Made by a program: the position numbers and the translations under genes. The notes beneath the pieces were generated by a model, which worked only from the letters and a program-made list of their open reading frames with translations, was not told where the DNA came from and did no database searches. Positions 47,553 through 56,804 of a DNA stretch of 64,000 bases are shown here, piece by piece (within the stretch, counting starts at the first letter, position 1; the number at the start of each line of letters is the position of its first letter). The DNA is from Myxococcus qinghaiensis. Its GTDB lineage: Bacteria > Myxococcota > Myxococcia > Myxococcales > Myxococcaceae. The stretch spans positions 496,001 through 560,000 of the forward strand of contig NZ_JAKCFA010000001.1 of the NCBI RefSeq assembly GCF_024198215.1, read 5' to 3'.

Positions 47553-48647
47553 TCAGGGAGCGGGCGTCCCGGCGCTCCGGTGCTCCGCGCCAATGGCCTG
47601 CGAGGCGCTCGTGAAGCCGTCTCGTGCGAGCAGGGCGGCCAGGGCGGGGAGGATGCGGCGCACCATGCCGGGCCCCTCGTAGATGAAGCCCGTGTAGACC
47701 TGCACCACGGACGCTCCCGCGCGCAGCTTCTCGTAGACGTCCTGCGCGCTGAAGACGCCGCCCGCCCCGATGATCGGCAGCGCTCCGCCCGAGCGCAGGT
47801 ACGCGCGCCGGATGACGGCGTTGGCGGCCTCTCGCACGGGGGCGCCGGACAGGCCGCCGGCCTCCTTCGCGAGCGGATGCTCGAAGGGCCGCGCCACCGT
47901 GGTGTTGGTGGCGACGAGGCCCGCGAGCTTCCGGGCGCGCGCCACGTCCACGACTTCGTCCACGGCCTCGGGCGTCAGGTCCGGGGCAATCTTGAGGAAC
48001 AGCGGCTTGCCCGGGGCCACGGCGGCCAGCCGCTCCTGCACGGCGCCCAGGAGCGCGGAGAGTTGCTCGGGCTCCTGGAGCTTGCGCAGGCCCGGCGTGT
48101 TGGGCGACGAGGCGTTGACCACCACGTAGTCACCCAGGGGCGCGAGCGCGTCCACGCACGCCACGTAGTCCTCCACCGCCTGCTCCAGCGGCGTGTCCTT
48201 GTTCTTGCCCACGTTGATGCCCAGCGGCCCGGGGTGCCAGGCGCGCTGACGCAGGTGGGCCGCGGCCACGGCGGCGCCGTGGTTGTTGAAGCCCATGCGG
48301 TTGATGACGGCCTGGTGCTCCGGCAGGCGGAACAGGCGGGGCGTCGGGTTGCCGGGCTGGGGGCGGGGCGTGACGGTGCCAATCTCCACGGCGGAGAAGC
48401 CGCAGGCGAACAGGCCGTCCACCGCCTCCGCGTCCTTGTCCAGACCCGCGGCCAGGGCCACGGGGTGGGCGAAGCGCAGGCCCGCCACCTCCACGGCCAG
48501 CGCTTCGGTGACGCCCCGGAGGGCCCGTGCCCGCAGGGACTGGCACAGCTCCTGGGAGTGCCCCAGCTCCCGCAGGCCAAAGAGGCCCAGCCGGTGCGCG
48601 GGCTCCGCCGGGAGCCGGAAGAGCAGCGAGCGAGTCAGTCCGTACAT
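47553..48647 (-). CDS. pyrD: Dihydroorotate dehydrogenase (quinone, class 2) PyrD
   Basis: 364 residues. Class 2 enzymes are membrane-associated through an N-terminal helix (MYGLTRSLLFRLPAEPAHRL) and oxidise dihydroorotate with quinone. The FMN and substrate blocks VEIGTVTPRPQPGNPTPRLF, NASSPNTPGLRKLQ and GAGGVFSAQDVYEKL are present. Ser in NASSPNTPG is the active-site base of class 2. The adenosine deaminase gene ends 10 nt upstream, so both may be on one nucleotide-metabolism message. Confidence 0.95.
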   Translation of the reverse strand: MYGLTRSLLFRLPAEPAHRLGLFGLRELGHSQELCQSLRARALRGVTEALAVEVAGLRFAHPVALAAGLDKDAEAVDGLFACGFSAVEIGTVTPRPQPGNPTPRLFRLPEHQAVINRMGFNNHGAAVAAAHLRQRAWHPGPLGINVGKNKDTPLEQAVEDYVACVDALAPLGDYVVVNASSPNTPGLRKLQEPEQLSALLGAVQERLAAVAPGKPLFLKIAPDLTPEAVDEVVDVARARKLAGLVATNTTVARPFEHPLAKEAGGLSGAPVREAANAVIRRAYLRSGGALPIIGAGGVFSAQDVYEKLRAGASVVQVYTGFIYEGPGMVRRILPALAALLARDGFTSASQAIGAEHRSAGTPAP

Positions 48648-48657
48648 GCGCGCGGGC

Positions 48658-49653
48658 TCAGGCGGGGATGAACGACGCCTGGCGGGCCCAGGCGAGCGTC
48701 TGGTCCACCTGCTCCGGCGTGAGGATGCCGTTGTTCTCCACCAGCTCGATTTCCCGGCGCATGTCCGTCTCGAGCAGGTAAGGACCGTCGGTGTTGATGG
48801 TGAACTTCACCTTGCGGTCCCAGAAGGTGCGGATGATGTGGCGCAGCTCCTCCACGCCCTCCACCGCCTTGGTGTGCAGGTTGGACGTCGGGCACAGCTC
48901 CAGGACGATGTCGTTCTCGCGGAGCACCTTCATCGCCGCCTCGTCATAGGCCGCGCGGATGCCATGGCCGATGCGGTGCGGCTTGAGCTTCTCCACCACG
49001 GACATGACGCCCTCGGCGCCCGTGCCGCGCGTCTCGCCGGTGTGCACCGTGCACTTCAGGCCCGCGCGCCGAGCCCGGCCGAAGAGGTCCTCGTACTGCG
49101 CCACGACCTCCGGCTTGAGCTCCATGGCGTTGGTCTCCGTGCCGGCCAGGTCGATGCCGTACACGCCGCGCGTGCGGTACTTGATGGCCTTGTCCACCAG
49201 GATGCTGTTGAGCCGGTGGTCGAACTCGCGGGCCAGGCAGAAGATGAAGCCCACCTTCACGCCGTACTCGAGCACCGCGCGGTCCATGCCCCGCAGCGCC
49301 GCGTGGATGATGTGGTCCAGGTCCAGCTCGGAGTGGAGGTTGCGCTTCATGGGGTTGAAGCGCAGCTCGATCTGCGTCACCCGGCTGCCCCGGTACTCCT
49401 TGCCGATGATTTCGTAGACGGAGCGCTCAATCGCGCTGGGCGACGACTGAATCTTCTCCGTCCAGGTGTGGAGGATCTTCAGGTAGTCGTCCAGGCTCCC
49501 CACCTTGCCCGGACGGGAGGTGATGAGCTCCACGAAGTCGAAGTACGTCTTGACCGGGAGCTTGAAGCCTTGCTGATGGGCGATGGACCAGAGGATGTGG
49601 GGGGCCACCGAGCCGCCCACGTGGATGTGGAGGTCGATCAGTTCGCGTGCCAT
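48658..49653 (-). CDS. add: Adenosine deaminase-family protein
   Basis: 331 residues from the ATG at 49653 (a slightly longer form is possible). Zinc ligands HIHVG (DLHIHVG), the HTGET block (CTVHTGETRG), HRIGHG and the final NTDGP are in place. This is the TIM-barrel fold of adenosine/AMP deaminases. Compact length fits adenosine or adenine deaminase. pyrD follows after 10 nt. Confidence 0.88.
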   Translation of the reverse strand: MARELIDLHIHVGGSVAPHILWSIAHQQGFKLPVKTYFDFVELITSRPGKVGSLDDYLKILHTWTEKIQSSPSAIERSVYEIIGKEYRGSRVTQIELRFNPMKRNLHSELDLDHIIHAALRGMDRAVLEYGVKVGFIFCLAREFDHRLNSILVDKAIKYRTRGVYGIDLAGTETNAMELKPEVVAQYEDLFGRARRAGLKCTVHTGETRGTGAEGVMSVVEKLKPHRIGHGIRAAYDEAAMKVLRENDIVLELCPTSNLHTKAVEGVEELRHIIRTFWDRKVKFTINTDGPYLLETDMRREIELVENNGILTPEQVDQTLAWARQASFIPA

Positions 49654-49699
49654 GGCGGTATGTATGCACAGTGCCGGGCACACGTAAAGGATACCGCCG

Positions 49700-50428
49700 T
49701 CACCGTCTCAGCAGGACGTAGACCGCCCCCGTTCCTCCGTCTTGCGGACGTGCGGTGGCGAACGCCAGCAGCAGTCCTCCAATGCGCTTCTGTGACAACC
49801 ACGACTTCATCAGCTCCTTCAGCACCGGCATCTGGTCCTTGGAGTGCAAACCGCGTCCGTGGACGATGAGCACGCACCGGTGACGGGCGCGCCGGCTGTC
49901 GGCGAGGAAACGCTCCAGCGCCGCCTTCGCCTCGGCCTGCGTCATGCCGTGCAAATCCAACTGACCCTGGATGGAGAAGTCACCCCGGCGCAGGGCGCGA
50001 AGCAGGTTGCGGTCCACACCCGGGCTGGTGCCTTCGAGGAACTCGTCCGCGCCGGAGGAGATGTCGAAGTCTCCCTGGCCGGCGACCAGCTCGGAGAGCT
50101 GCGCGAGCGCCTCCGCGTTCTCGTCGATGAGCTCCGGCAGGCGCGGGTTCGACTTGGGCGGCTCGCCCCGGTGGGTGATTTGGGCCACGCCGTCCATGGC
50201 GGAATAGAAGAGGGCGGCGTCGTCCTCGGCGCTCTCGCGGACGGGCTTCGCCTGGGTGGGGCGCGCGGGGGCTTGCGCCGGCTTGCGCTTCTGGGCCTCC
50301 GCGGCGGCGGCGCGGGCCTGGGCCTCCTTCTTCTCCTGCTCCTGGAGGGACTTGATGGCGCCCTTGAAGGGGTTGTTGTGGAACGCCTCGTCCTTCTTCT
50401 TCGGGGGGGATTTTTTCTGCGAGCTCAT
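49700..50428 (-). CDS. Smr-domain protein
   Basis: 242 residues. The N-terminal half is charged and low-complexity (KKSPPKKKDEAF, EQEKKEAQARAAAAEAQKRK). The C-terminal ~85 residues are an Smr domain with LDLHGMTQAEAKAAL and VLIVHGRGLHS, where the LDLHG and HGxG motifs bind and nick nucleic acid. It resembles YdaL/SmrA stand-alone proteins. Its start is upstream of the deaminase gene on the same strand. The role may be mRNA or DNA nicking. Confidence 0.87.
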   Translation of the reverse strand: MSSQKKSPPKKKDEAFHNNPFKGAIKSLQEQEKKEAQARAAAAEAQKRKPAQAPARPTQAKPVRESAEDDAALFYSAMDGVAQITHRGEPPKSNPRLPELIDENAEALAQLSELVAGQGDFDISSGADEFLEGTSPGVDRNLLRALRRGDFSIQGQLDLHGMTQAEAKAALERFLADSRRARHRCVLIVHGRGLHSKDQMPVLKELMKSWLSQKRIGGLLLAFATARPQDGGTGAVYVLLRR

Positions 50429-50475
50429 GGCGGGAGAAGACCTCGTCGTGGGCGATGGCGGGATGTAACCCGGGG

Positions 50476-51297
50476 CTACATCCCGCGCAGGCGCCGGATT
50501 TCCTCGTAGGCGTCGCGGACATCCTGGAAGCGGCGGGCCACCTCGTCGGCGTCCTCGCCCTTCAGGTGGGCATGCTTGTCCGGGTGCAGCTCCGCGGCGA
50601 GCCGCCGGAAGGCGCTCTTCACCTCGGAGTCCGTCGCGTCTGGCGTCAGCCCGAGCGCCTCGTAGTGCGCCGAGCTGTCACCCAGGTGGAGCGCGGCGAT
50701 GGCGTGCTGCTCCTCGGGGGACAGCTCCAGGCCGTCGCCCACCCGGCTGAGAATCTCCCGCTCGGAGCGCTGGAGGGCGCCGTCCACGAGCGATAGTTCA
50801 AAGAGCGCGTCCAACAGCCGCCGCCGCTCGCTGGACGGCATGGCCTCCTGGCAGGCGGCCACGGCGTCATCCAGGTTCGGCGGCACGGCGATGAAGTCCT
50901 TGAGGCGCCCCCGGACGAACTCCAGCGAATCCGGGCCGTACTTGAGGACCTCCTCGAAGTAGCGGCGGATTTCGCGGACCTCCTCGCGGCGCACCTCACC
51001 GTCGGCGCGGGCGACCTCCACGAAGAGGGCGCAGAGGCTGCGCGTCAGGTGCGCGTCGGCCTCCTCCTGGACGGAGGCGGCATCGCGCGGCCCGCCGCGT
51101 CCGACGAAGGCGGAGGGTGAGAGCGGGGGGAAGTCGGCGAGCGCGTCGGGAGACTCGGCCGGCAGCGCGTTCATCTCGTCGAAGCGGTGCCCGACGAAGC
51201 CGCCCACTGCCCCGAGCAGGACAATGGCCCACGGGCTGCCGATGAGCAGCCCGACACAGAGACCTATCATCACCCCGAGCACTTTTCCTGAGCCCAT
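50476..51297 (-). CDS. DjlA-like membrane co-chaperone (TerB plus J-domain)
   Basis: 273 residues. One membrane segment at about 9-35 ([21 protein letters not shown]), a TerB-like helical domain with [14 protein letters not shown] and [14 protein letters not shown], and a C-terminal J-domain with [15 protein letters not shown] and HPD in ELHPDKH. This matches DjlA, a membrane-bound DnaJ that works with DnaK in envelope stress. The order is DjlA, Smr, deaminase, PyrD on one strand. It is divergent from folD. Confidence 0.88.
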   Translation of the reverse strand: MGSGKVLGVMIGLCVGLLIGSPWAIVLLGAVGGFVGHRFDEMNALPAESPDALADFPPLSPSAFVGRGGPRDAASVQEEADAHLTRSLCALFVEVARADGEVRREEVREIRRYFEEVLKYGPDSLEFVRGRLKDFIAVPPNLDDAVAACQEAMPSSERRRLLDALFELSLVDGALQRSEREILSRVGDGLELSPEEQHAIAALHLGDSSAHYEALGLTPDATDSEVKSAFRRLAAELHPDKHAHLKGEDADEVARRFQDVRDAYEEIRRLRGM

Positions 51298-51352
51298 GGC
51301 CGCGGTTTCCCTCCCTGCCGGGTGGGGAGTCTCTCATAGAGTGGGCCGCGCT

Positions 51353-52216
51353 ATGGCCCAGTTGATTGACGGCAAGGCAGTGGCGGCGCGGGTACGAGCC
51401 GAGGTGAAGGCGGAGGTGGACCGGCTCAAGGCGGAGCGGGGCCTCGTCCCCGGCCTCGCCGTGGTGCGGGTAGGAGAGGACCCCGCGTCGAAGACGTACG
51501 TCACCGGAAAGAAGAAGGCCGCCGAGGAGGTGGGCTTCCACTCCTGGGAGCACCACCGGGACTCCACGGTGTCCCAGGAGGAGCTGCTCGCCCTGGTGCA
51601 CCGGCTCAATGAGGACCCCACGGTGCACGGCATCCTGGTGCAACTGCCGCTGCCCCGGCACATCGACGCGGACGTCATCATCTCCGCCGTGAGGCCGGAG
51701 AAGGACGCGGACGGCTTCCACCCGATGAACGCGGGCAGCCTGCTGTTGGGCCGCGCGGCGACCCGGGCGTGCACGCCGCTGGGCGTCATGCGGCTGTTGG
51801 AGGAGATTGGCTGTGAGCCGTCCGGCAAGAACGCCGTCGTCGTGGGCCGCAGCAACATCGTCGGCAAGCCCATGGCGCTGATGCTCCTGCAGCGCAACGC
51901 CACCGTCACCCTCTGCCACAGCAAGAGCGACCTGCCGGCCGAAGTATCGCGGGCGGACATCCTTGTCGTGGCGGTGGGCGTGCGCGAGCTGGTGAAGGGC
52001 GCGTGGATAAAGCCCGGCGCGGTGGTCATCGACGTGGGGATGAACCGCAAGGAAGAGGACAACAAGCTGGTGGGGGACGTGGAGTTCGCCGCCGCCTCCG
52101 AGCGTGCGTCGTTCATCACCCCGGTGCCCGGCGGGGTGGGGCCGATGACCATTGCCATGCTCATCCGCAACACGCTCGAGGCCGCCATCCGGAGTGTTGT
52201 CCCTTCCTCCCATTGA
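51353..52216 (+). CDS. folD: Bifunctional methylenetetrahydrofolate dehydrogenase/cyclohydrolase FolD
   Basis: 287 residues. Catalytic Tyr/Lys block [14 protein letters not shown], the LPLPRHID substrate block, DGFHPMNAG and the NADP site [17 protein letters not shown] are standard; the C-terminus [13 protein letters not shown] is also conserved. The enzyme interconverts methylene- and formyl-tetrahydrofolate. TrmFO, MetF and GcvT in this window also use folate carbons, though they are not linked. A fragment of this gene's 3' end is duplicated at 53.4 kb. Confidence 0.95.
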   Translation: MAQLIDGKAVAARVRAEVKAEVDRLKAERGLVPGLAVVRVGEDPASKTYVTGKKKAAEEVGFHSWEHHRDSTVSQEELLALVHRLNEDPTVHGILVQLPLPRHIDADVIISAVRPEKDADGFHPMNAGSLLLGRAATRACTPLGVMRLLEEIGCEPSGKNAVVVGRSNIVGKPMALMLLQRNATVTLCHSKSDLPAEVSRADILVVAVGVRELVKGAWIKPGAVVIDVGMNRKEEDNKLVGDVEFAAASERASFITPVPGGVGPMTIAMLIRNTLEAAIRSVVPSSH

Positions 52217-53426
52217 CAGACTTTGGCTGACAGGGAGTCGCTGCAATACACAGATGGCGTGTGTGTTTCGAGACGCTCCCTGCTTCGAGGGCTCACGCGC
52301 GTCCGCTCGTGACTAACTAGGGCGGGCTCTCCGGCGAGTCCTCCATCAATGCCTGTCTGTCTCGCGTCGCACCTTGTCCGTCGGCGAGTGCCTGCCTGGT
52401 TTCCATGGGCCGGACCCGACCTGAACGCCGCTCAGCGGGCCTACAGCGCGCAGGTCACGCCCTTCCAGTCCTCGGAGGTGCGCGGACTGCAGCTGGCGGA
52501 TGAGATTGAGGGCGTGCTGGCGACCACCGGCGCGACGCGGGTGAACCTCATCGGTCATTCCCAGGGGGGCAGTGACGCGCTCAAGGCCGCGCGCACGCTC
52601 TACACGCGCAAGCGCCGCGCCGTGGTGGACGTCATGGTGAGCGTCTCCTCTCCACTCCGGGGTTCACCCGTGGCCAAGTTCGTGCTCGACACGGGGCCTA
52701 CCGTCACGGACCTGGCCGACTTCCTGGCGAAGATCTACGGGGACGCGGTCTACGACGAGGACAGCGACCCCATCGCCGCCGTCAAGCAGCTGGTCTACGA
52801 CGACTATGACCCCAACGACGGAGTCACCACGGGTGCGAAGGCATTCAACGCGGCCAACCCCATGGACGCGCGCTATGCCTCCCACCATGCGTCGCTGATG
52901 ACCGCGCAGTGGGGGCTGAACCTCAACCCCTCCTTCCTGGCGGTTCAGCAGCTGTTCGTCGACATCGACGGTGATGGCTACTGCGTGGATGACTGCGACA
53001 ACGACGGTGCCGCGGGGCGGGGCGACGGCATCCGCGCCGAGCGCGACGACGACGGCGTGGTGGGCATCAACTCCCAGCAGATGGGGCCGCGCCTGCGCTA
53101 CACCCCCGTCACCTCTTCGCTCAGGATGGACACCATCGTCAGGGACACGTCTGTCGACCCCGTCACCAACCTGAACGCGCCAGGCTCCGAGCAGATGACG
53201 TCGATGTCCAGCGTCATCGACCAGGACCACCTGGATGTCGTGGGCTTCGGCCCGGACCTCTTCAACGAGCGCAAGTTCTACTCGGCCCTCATCCACTACA
53301 TCAGCCAGAACGAGTGACGCGGGACAGGGTGGCTCACTCCCTCGCCACCGCGTAGTCGCAAGTCCAGCAACTGTCGCTCATGACCCTTGGCGCGCACGTT
53401 CCTGTCGCCGAGGGTCCGCGGCACCG
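52196..53426 (+). repeat. Tandem duplication, copy 1
   Basis: This copy runs from the last bases of folD (TTCCTCCCATTGA) through a leader, a shortened lipase and the 3' end of a DUF2378 gene. Almost every segment has a counterpart in copy 2 (53435-54960), for example GCGTGTGTGTTTC in the leader. It lacks about 300 bp relative to copy 2 at the lipase 5' end. Confidence 0.85.
52349..53317 (+). pseudogene. Lipase-like gene, 5'-truncated copy
   Basis: 322 residues are open, but the first ~25 do not match the intact copy. From AQRAYSAQVTPFQSSEVRG onward it aligns with the downstream lipase across its whole length, with the nucleophile GHSQGG, the calcium loop DIDGDGYCVDDCDN and the final DQDHLDVVG kept. 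The signal peptide and the HGLSG oxyanion segment are missing. The encoded protein could not be exported or fold as a normal lipase. It is therefore a decaying duplicate, although the open frame is intact. Confidence 0.75.
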
Positions 53427-53427
53427 T
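53323..53427 (-). pseudogene. Remnant of a DUF2378 gene 3' end
   Basis: On the minus strand the piece RNVRAKGHERQLLD aligns with ANVRVEGHERQLLDCDYAV of the intact DUF2378 protein ending at 54869. One extra base after it breaks the frame. It ends at GGTCCGC, where the fusion to a folD-like fragment begins. Confidence 0.8.
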
Positions 53428-53434
53428 CCCGATG

Positions 53435-54960
53435 TATTGTCCTTTCCTCCCATTGATGGGTTTGGGCGGGGACGGTGTCACGGCAATATACAGAGGGCGT
53501 GTGTGTTTCACGACGCTCCGATGATTGGCCGCCTCTTCGCGTCCGCTCTTTCGCTAGGAAAGGCAGACGCCCTCTGGCGAGTCCTCCGCCGGGCCTGACC
53601 GCCTGGGGTTCTCGCACCGCTCCTTGTTCGCCGGTGGGTGCTGGCCCGAAAGAGCCGGACACGAGCCGTGCGGGTGGCCGACTTGCCCGCAGCGGCGCTG
53701 AGTGCCCATGCGAGCTGACGTGGGCGTGGAGTGTGAGACATGAGAGGGATTCAGACAGGGTTGGCGCTCGTCTTCGCCTGCGTGCTGGGGGGAGATGTCG
53801 CCTGGGCACAGCGGGCGCAGCGCACGCTCCACCCGGTGGTGTTCGCGCACGGCCTGAGCGGCTACGACGACCTGCTGGGCTTGGATTATTTCGGAGACGA
53901 GCTGGGCAACTTCGTGGGGGATGCGTGTGACGAGTTCCTGGAGCTGAGCTGCAACCCCTACCTCAATGCCGGGCAGCGGGCGTTTGGCGCGCAGGTGCAG
54001 GCCTTCCACTCCTCGGAGGTGCGCGGGTTGGACCTGGCGTCCGATATCGAGAGTGTCCTGGCGACCACGGGGGCGACGCGGGCGAACATCGTCGGCCACT
54101 CGCAGGGCGGCATGGATGCGCGCAAGGCGGCCAAGGTGCTCTTCGAGCGGCGGGGCCGTGCCGTGGTGGACGTCATCGTGAGCGTGTCCTCACCCCACCG
54201 GGGCTCGCCGGTGGCGAAGTACGTGCTGGACCTGGGGCCCGGGGTGACGTCCGTGCCCGCCGCGCTGGCGGCCATCTACGGCAACATCATCTACGAGGCG
54301 GGCAATGACGCCTACGCCGCCGTCAAGCAGCTCATCTACGACGACGCGGACTCCACGGACGGCGTGGTCACCGGCGCGAAGGCCTTCAACACGGCCAACC
54401 CCATGGACTCGCGCTATGCGTCCCACTACGCGTCCCTGCTCACCGCGCAGGCCGGGCTGGAAGTGAATCCCGCGTTCTTCCTGCTGCGCTTGGGGTTCTA
54501 TGACATCGACGGAGATGGGTACTGCGTCGACGACTGCGACAACGACGGCGCGGCGGGGCAGGGCGACGGCGTGCGCAACGAGCGCGACGACGACGGCGTG
54601 GTGGGCATCAACTCCCAGCAGATGGGGCCCAGGCTCCGCTACAGCCAGGCGCTGCTCGGGTTGGACACCGTCACCGTGGACGGCTCGGTGGGCCCCGTGA
54701 CGGACCTCAACGCTCCCGGCGCCGCGCAGATGACGTCGATGTCCAGCGTCATCGACCAGGACCACCTGGACGTCGTGGGCTTCGGGCCGGACCTCTTCAA
54801 CGAGCTGGAGTTCTACGCCGCGGTCATCCACTACATCAGCCAGAACGAGTGACGCGGGACGGCGTGGCTCACTCCCACGCCACCGCGTAGTCGCAGTCCA
54901 GCAACTGCCGCTCATGGCCCTCGACGCGCACGTTCGCGGCGCCGAGGGTCCGCAGCACGG
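53435..54960 (+). repeat. Tandem duplication, copy 2
   Basis: It begins with TATTGTCCTTTCCTCCCATT, a slightly altered copy of the last codons of folD, then a leader like copy 1, the full lipase and the 3' end of the intact DUF2378 gene. About 85% similarity by eye across the aligned parts. Confidence 0.85.
53740..54852 (+). CDS. Secreted lipase of the true-lipase (family I.1/I.2-like) type
   Basis: 370 residues. A signal peptide covers 1-23 (AWAQ). The oxyanion block HPVVFAHGLSGYDDL (31-45), nucleophile elbow GHSQGG with Ser121, a DDGVVG motif near 284-289 (probably the acid Asp) and DQDHLDVVG with catalytic His342 follow the order of Burkholderia/Pseudomonas lipases. An extra Ca-rich insert, DIDGDGYCVDDCDNDG (255-270), resembles EF-hand or thrombospondin type-3 loops and includes two Cys. 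It may need a chaperone or calcium for folding. An incomplete duplicate lies just upstream. It is convergent with a DUF2378 gene. Confidence 0.88.
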   Translation: MRGIQTGLALVFACVLGGDVAWAQRAQRTLHPVVFAHGLSGYDDLLGLDYFGDELGNFVGDACDEFLELSCNPYLNAGQRAFGAQVQAFHSSEVRGLDLASDIESVLATTGATRANIVGHSQGGMDARKAAKVLFERRGRAVVDVIVSVSSPHRGSPVAKYVLDLGPGVTSVPAALAAIYGNIIYEAGNDAYAAVKQLIYDDADSTDGVVTGAKAFNTANPMDSRYASHYASLLTAQAGLEVNPAFFLLRLGFYDIDGDGYCVDDCDNDGAAGQGDGVRNERDDDGVVGINSQQMGPRLRYSQALLGLDTVTVDGSVGPVTDLNAPGAAQMTSMSSVIDQDHLDVVGFGPDLFNELEFYAAVIHYISQNE

Positions 54961-55507
54961 CGAGCAGCACCCCCTCATGGTACGGGGGCGGCATGAAGTC
55001 GCGCCGCATGTGGAGGCAGCCCTCGCGCTCGCTCGCCCACGACACGTGCCGCTCTCCATAGCTGACGGACGCGGAGTAGCCCCAGGGCAGGTGGTCCACC
55101 AGCCGGCGCGGTGAGCCTCCCGCAGCCGTCAGCAGTGTCTTGCCCAGCGCCGACGCCAGGAAGTCCCGCGTGGCCTGCTCACCCATCGACCGCAGGGCGG
55201 CGTCGAACCCGCCGAGTCGCGGCGCGAGCAGGCCGGCGGCGCAGTAAGTCAGGCGGAGGAAGTCATTGACGGGGTAGAGGAAGAAGGGGACGAAGCGCCG
55301 CTCCTTCGACGCCCTGAAGCACCGCGTCCGCGCCGCCTCTCCCGCCACGCGGCGGACCGCTTCCAGCACGCCCAGGAAGAACATGCCCCGCGTCTTGTCG
55401 CTCGGGGTGGTCAACGCCAGTCTCCGTGCGAGCTCCGTGAGGGGGTCCACCCCGCCGCGCTCCTCGCCCGTCTCCATGTCCATGTCCCCGCGCGTGCTCT
55501 CGTCCAT
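54869..55507 (-). CDS. DUF2378/TIGR02265 family protein (Myxococcus paralogous family), copy A
   Basis: About 212 residues from the ATG at 55507; a GTG 63 bp further upstream lies past a hairpin and is less likely. DKTRGMFFLGVLEAVRR, RFVPFFLYPVNDFLRL and SYGERHVSWASEREGCLHM are the family blocks. The function of the family is unknown; it is expanded in myxobacteria. It has a close neighbour paralogue, and its 3' end is duplicated upstream of the lipase. No membrane segment is seen. Confidence 0.86.
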   Translation of the reverse strand: MDESTRGDMDMETGEERGGVDPLTELARRLALTTPSDKTRGMFFLGVLEAVRRVAGEAARTRCFRASKERRFVPFFLYPVNDFLRLTYCAAGLLAPRLGGFDAALRSMGEQATRDFLASALGKTLLTAAGGSPRRLVDHLPWGYSASVSYGERHVSWASEREGCLHMRRDFMPPPYHEGVLLAVLRTLGAANVRVEGHERQLLDCDYAVAWE

Positions 55508-55526
55508 GTCTTGGTGGTACGCCCCT

Positions 55527-55554
55527 TGGCGGGGAAACCCACGCCTCCCCGCCA
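55527..55554 (-). promoter_or_regulatory. Hairpin in the leader of DUF2378 copy A
   Basis: TGGCGGGG and CCCCGCCA form a perfect 8-bp stem with a 12-nt loop, just upstream of the ATG at 55507. It may end transcription from copy B or shape the leader of copy A. Confidence 0.4.
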
Positions 55555-55610
55555 GGGAGTTGAACGCCACTTCACATCCGCCGGGGCGGATGACGGAACG
55601 ACGGCGTTTC

Positions 55611-56231
55611 CTACGCCCAGGACATGACGTATTCGCAGTCGAGCAGGCTCAAGGGGCGCCCGCGGACTCTCGCCACGCGCGTCCCCACCGCCTGCAGCAC
55701 CGCCAGCAACACCCCCTCATGGTAGGTGTGGGGCATGAAGTCCCTGAACACGTTGATGCAGCCCTCGTGGGCGCTCGTCCACGTGACATGGCGCTCGCCG
55801 TAGGTGACAGCGGTGCGATAGCCGGAGGGCAGGTTGTTGATGAGGCGCCGAGGGTCTCCCGCGGCGAGCATCAAGAAGCTGCGGCCCACCACCGAGTCGA
55901 GGAAGTCATGGGTCGCCTGGGCGCCAATGATTCGCATCGCCGTCTCGAAGCCGCCCAGCCTGGGGGCGAGCACCTCCGCCGCCGCGAAGGACATCCGCAG
56001 GAAGGCGCTGACGGGATAGAGGAAGAAGGGCACGAAGCGTCGCTCGCCGGAGGCCGCCAGGCATCTCGCCGCCGCCGTCTCGCCCGACTCCCGGCGCACC
56101 ACATCCAGCACCCCCAGGAAGAACATCCCCCGGGCCCGGTCCTCGCTCGCCGCCAGTCCCAGTCGCCGTTCCAACTCGCAGCCAGGGTCCAGGACTTCCC
56201 TTTCCCGGCTCCGGAACGCAATCACTGTCAT
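55611..56231 (-). CDS. DUF2378/TIGR02265 family protein, copy B
   Basis: 206 residues with GGGGGAG just ahead of the ATG. RARGMFFLGVLDVVRR, RFVPFFLYPVSAFLRM and TYGERHVTWTSAHEGCINV align block by block with copy A, and both end LLDCEYVMSW/LLDCDYAVAW. Tandem paralogues point to a local duplication older than the lipase one. Function unknown. Confidence 0.86.
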   Translation of the reverse strand: MTVIAFRSREREVLDPGCELERRLGLAASEDRARGMFFLGVLDVVRRESGETAAARCLAASGERRFVPFFLYPVSAFLRMSFAAAEVLAPRLGGFETAMRIIGAQATHDFLDSVVGRSFLMLAAGDPRRLINNLPSGYRTAVTYGERHVTWTSAHEGCINVFRDFMPHTYHEGVLLAVLQAVGTRVARVRGRPLSLLDCEYVMSWA

Positions 56232-56714
56232 GGACTCCCCCCTGACTTGGAAGTTCGAGCGCGGAGGCGTGGTGCGTCCGGACTCGCCCCTGAAAGTGAG
56301 CCAAACCGAGTAGCCTGGAAAGCCCGGCAGGATGCGACGCCGGTCGGTGTGTGCTGTCTCGACCGGGACAGTTGCGGTCCCTTCCAGACGAGGAGCCGGG
56401 ACGGGCGACGTGTCCCAGTCGAGCCGGGAGGTGATGGCCAATTCACAGCACGATTCGACAGCGCCTCTCGATGTGGCGGTTTCCGAGCGTTCCAGTCCCC
56501 TGTCAGCGTTGATGAAATCATTGCCTGAGTCAATGAGTTGATGATTGCGGGCGAGCCCATGCGGGCGACGGCGCGGTGCGGCACGCTCCTCCAGCCACGC
56601 ACCGCGTGTCGACGTGTGTGGGCGGCGGCGGACAGCGCGATGAGGCGCGGCCTCGTGAAGGCTCCGCGCCAGGTGGGAGGCCACGCAACCCGTGGCGGTG
56701 CCTGCTCGACGCAG
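56232..56714. other. Long gap upstream of DUF2378 copy B
   Basis: About 480 bp without a credible gene. Short open frames on both strands lack start context and known motifs. The segment near 56510 (TTGCCTGAGTCAATGAGTTGATGATT) is AT-richer and may hold the promoter of copy B, but no box is convincing. Confidence 0.5.
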
Positions 56715-56750
56715 CGGGCCCCCGCGTGACACTGCGCACGCGGGGGCCCG
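56715..56750 (-). terminator. Terminator hairpin of the DUF937-OmpA gene
   Basis: CGGGCCCCCGCGT and ACGCGGGGGCCCG form a perfect 13-bp stem with a 10-nt loop, about 55 nt after the stop. The T tract is absent. Confidence 0.7.
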
Positions 56751-56804
56751 GGCTGTCCTCGTTCAGGGTGACGCGCCAGGTGTGTCGGGCGCGTCCGGTG
56801 GACT

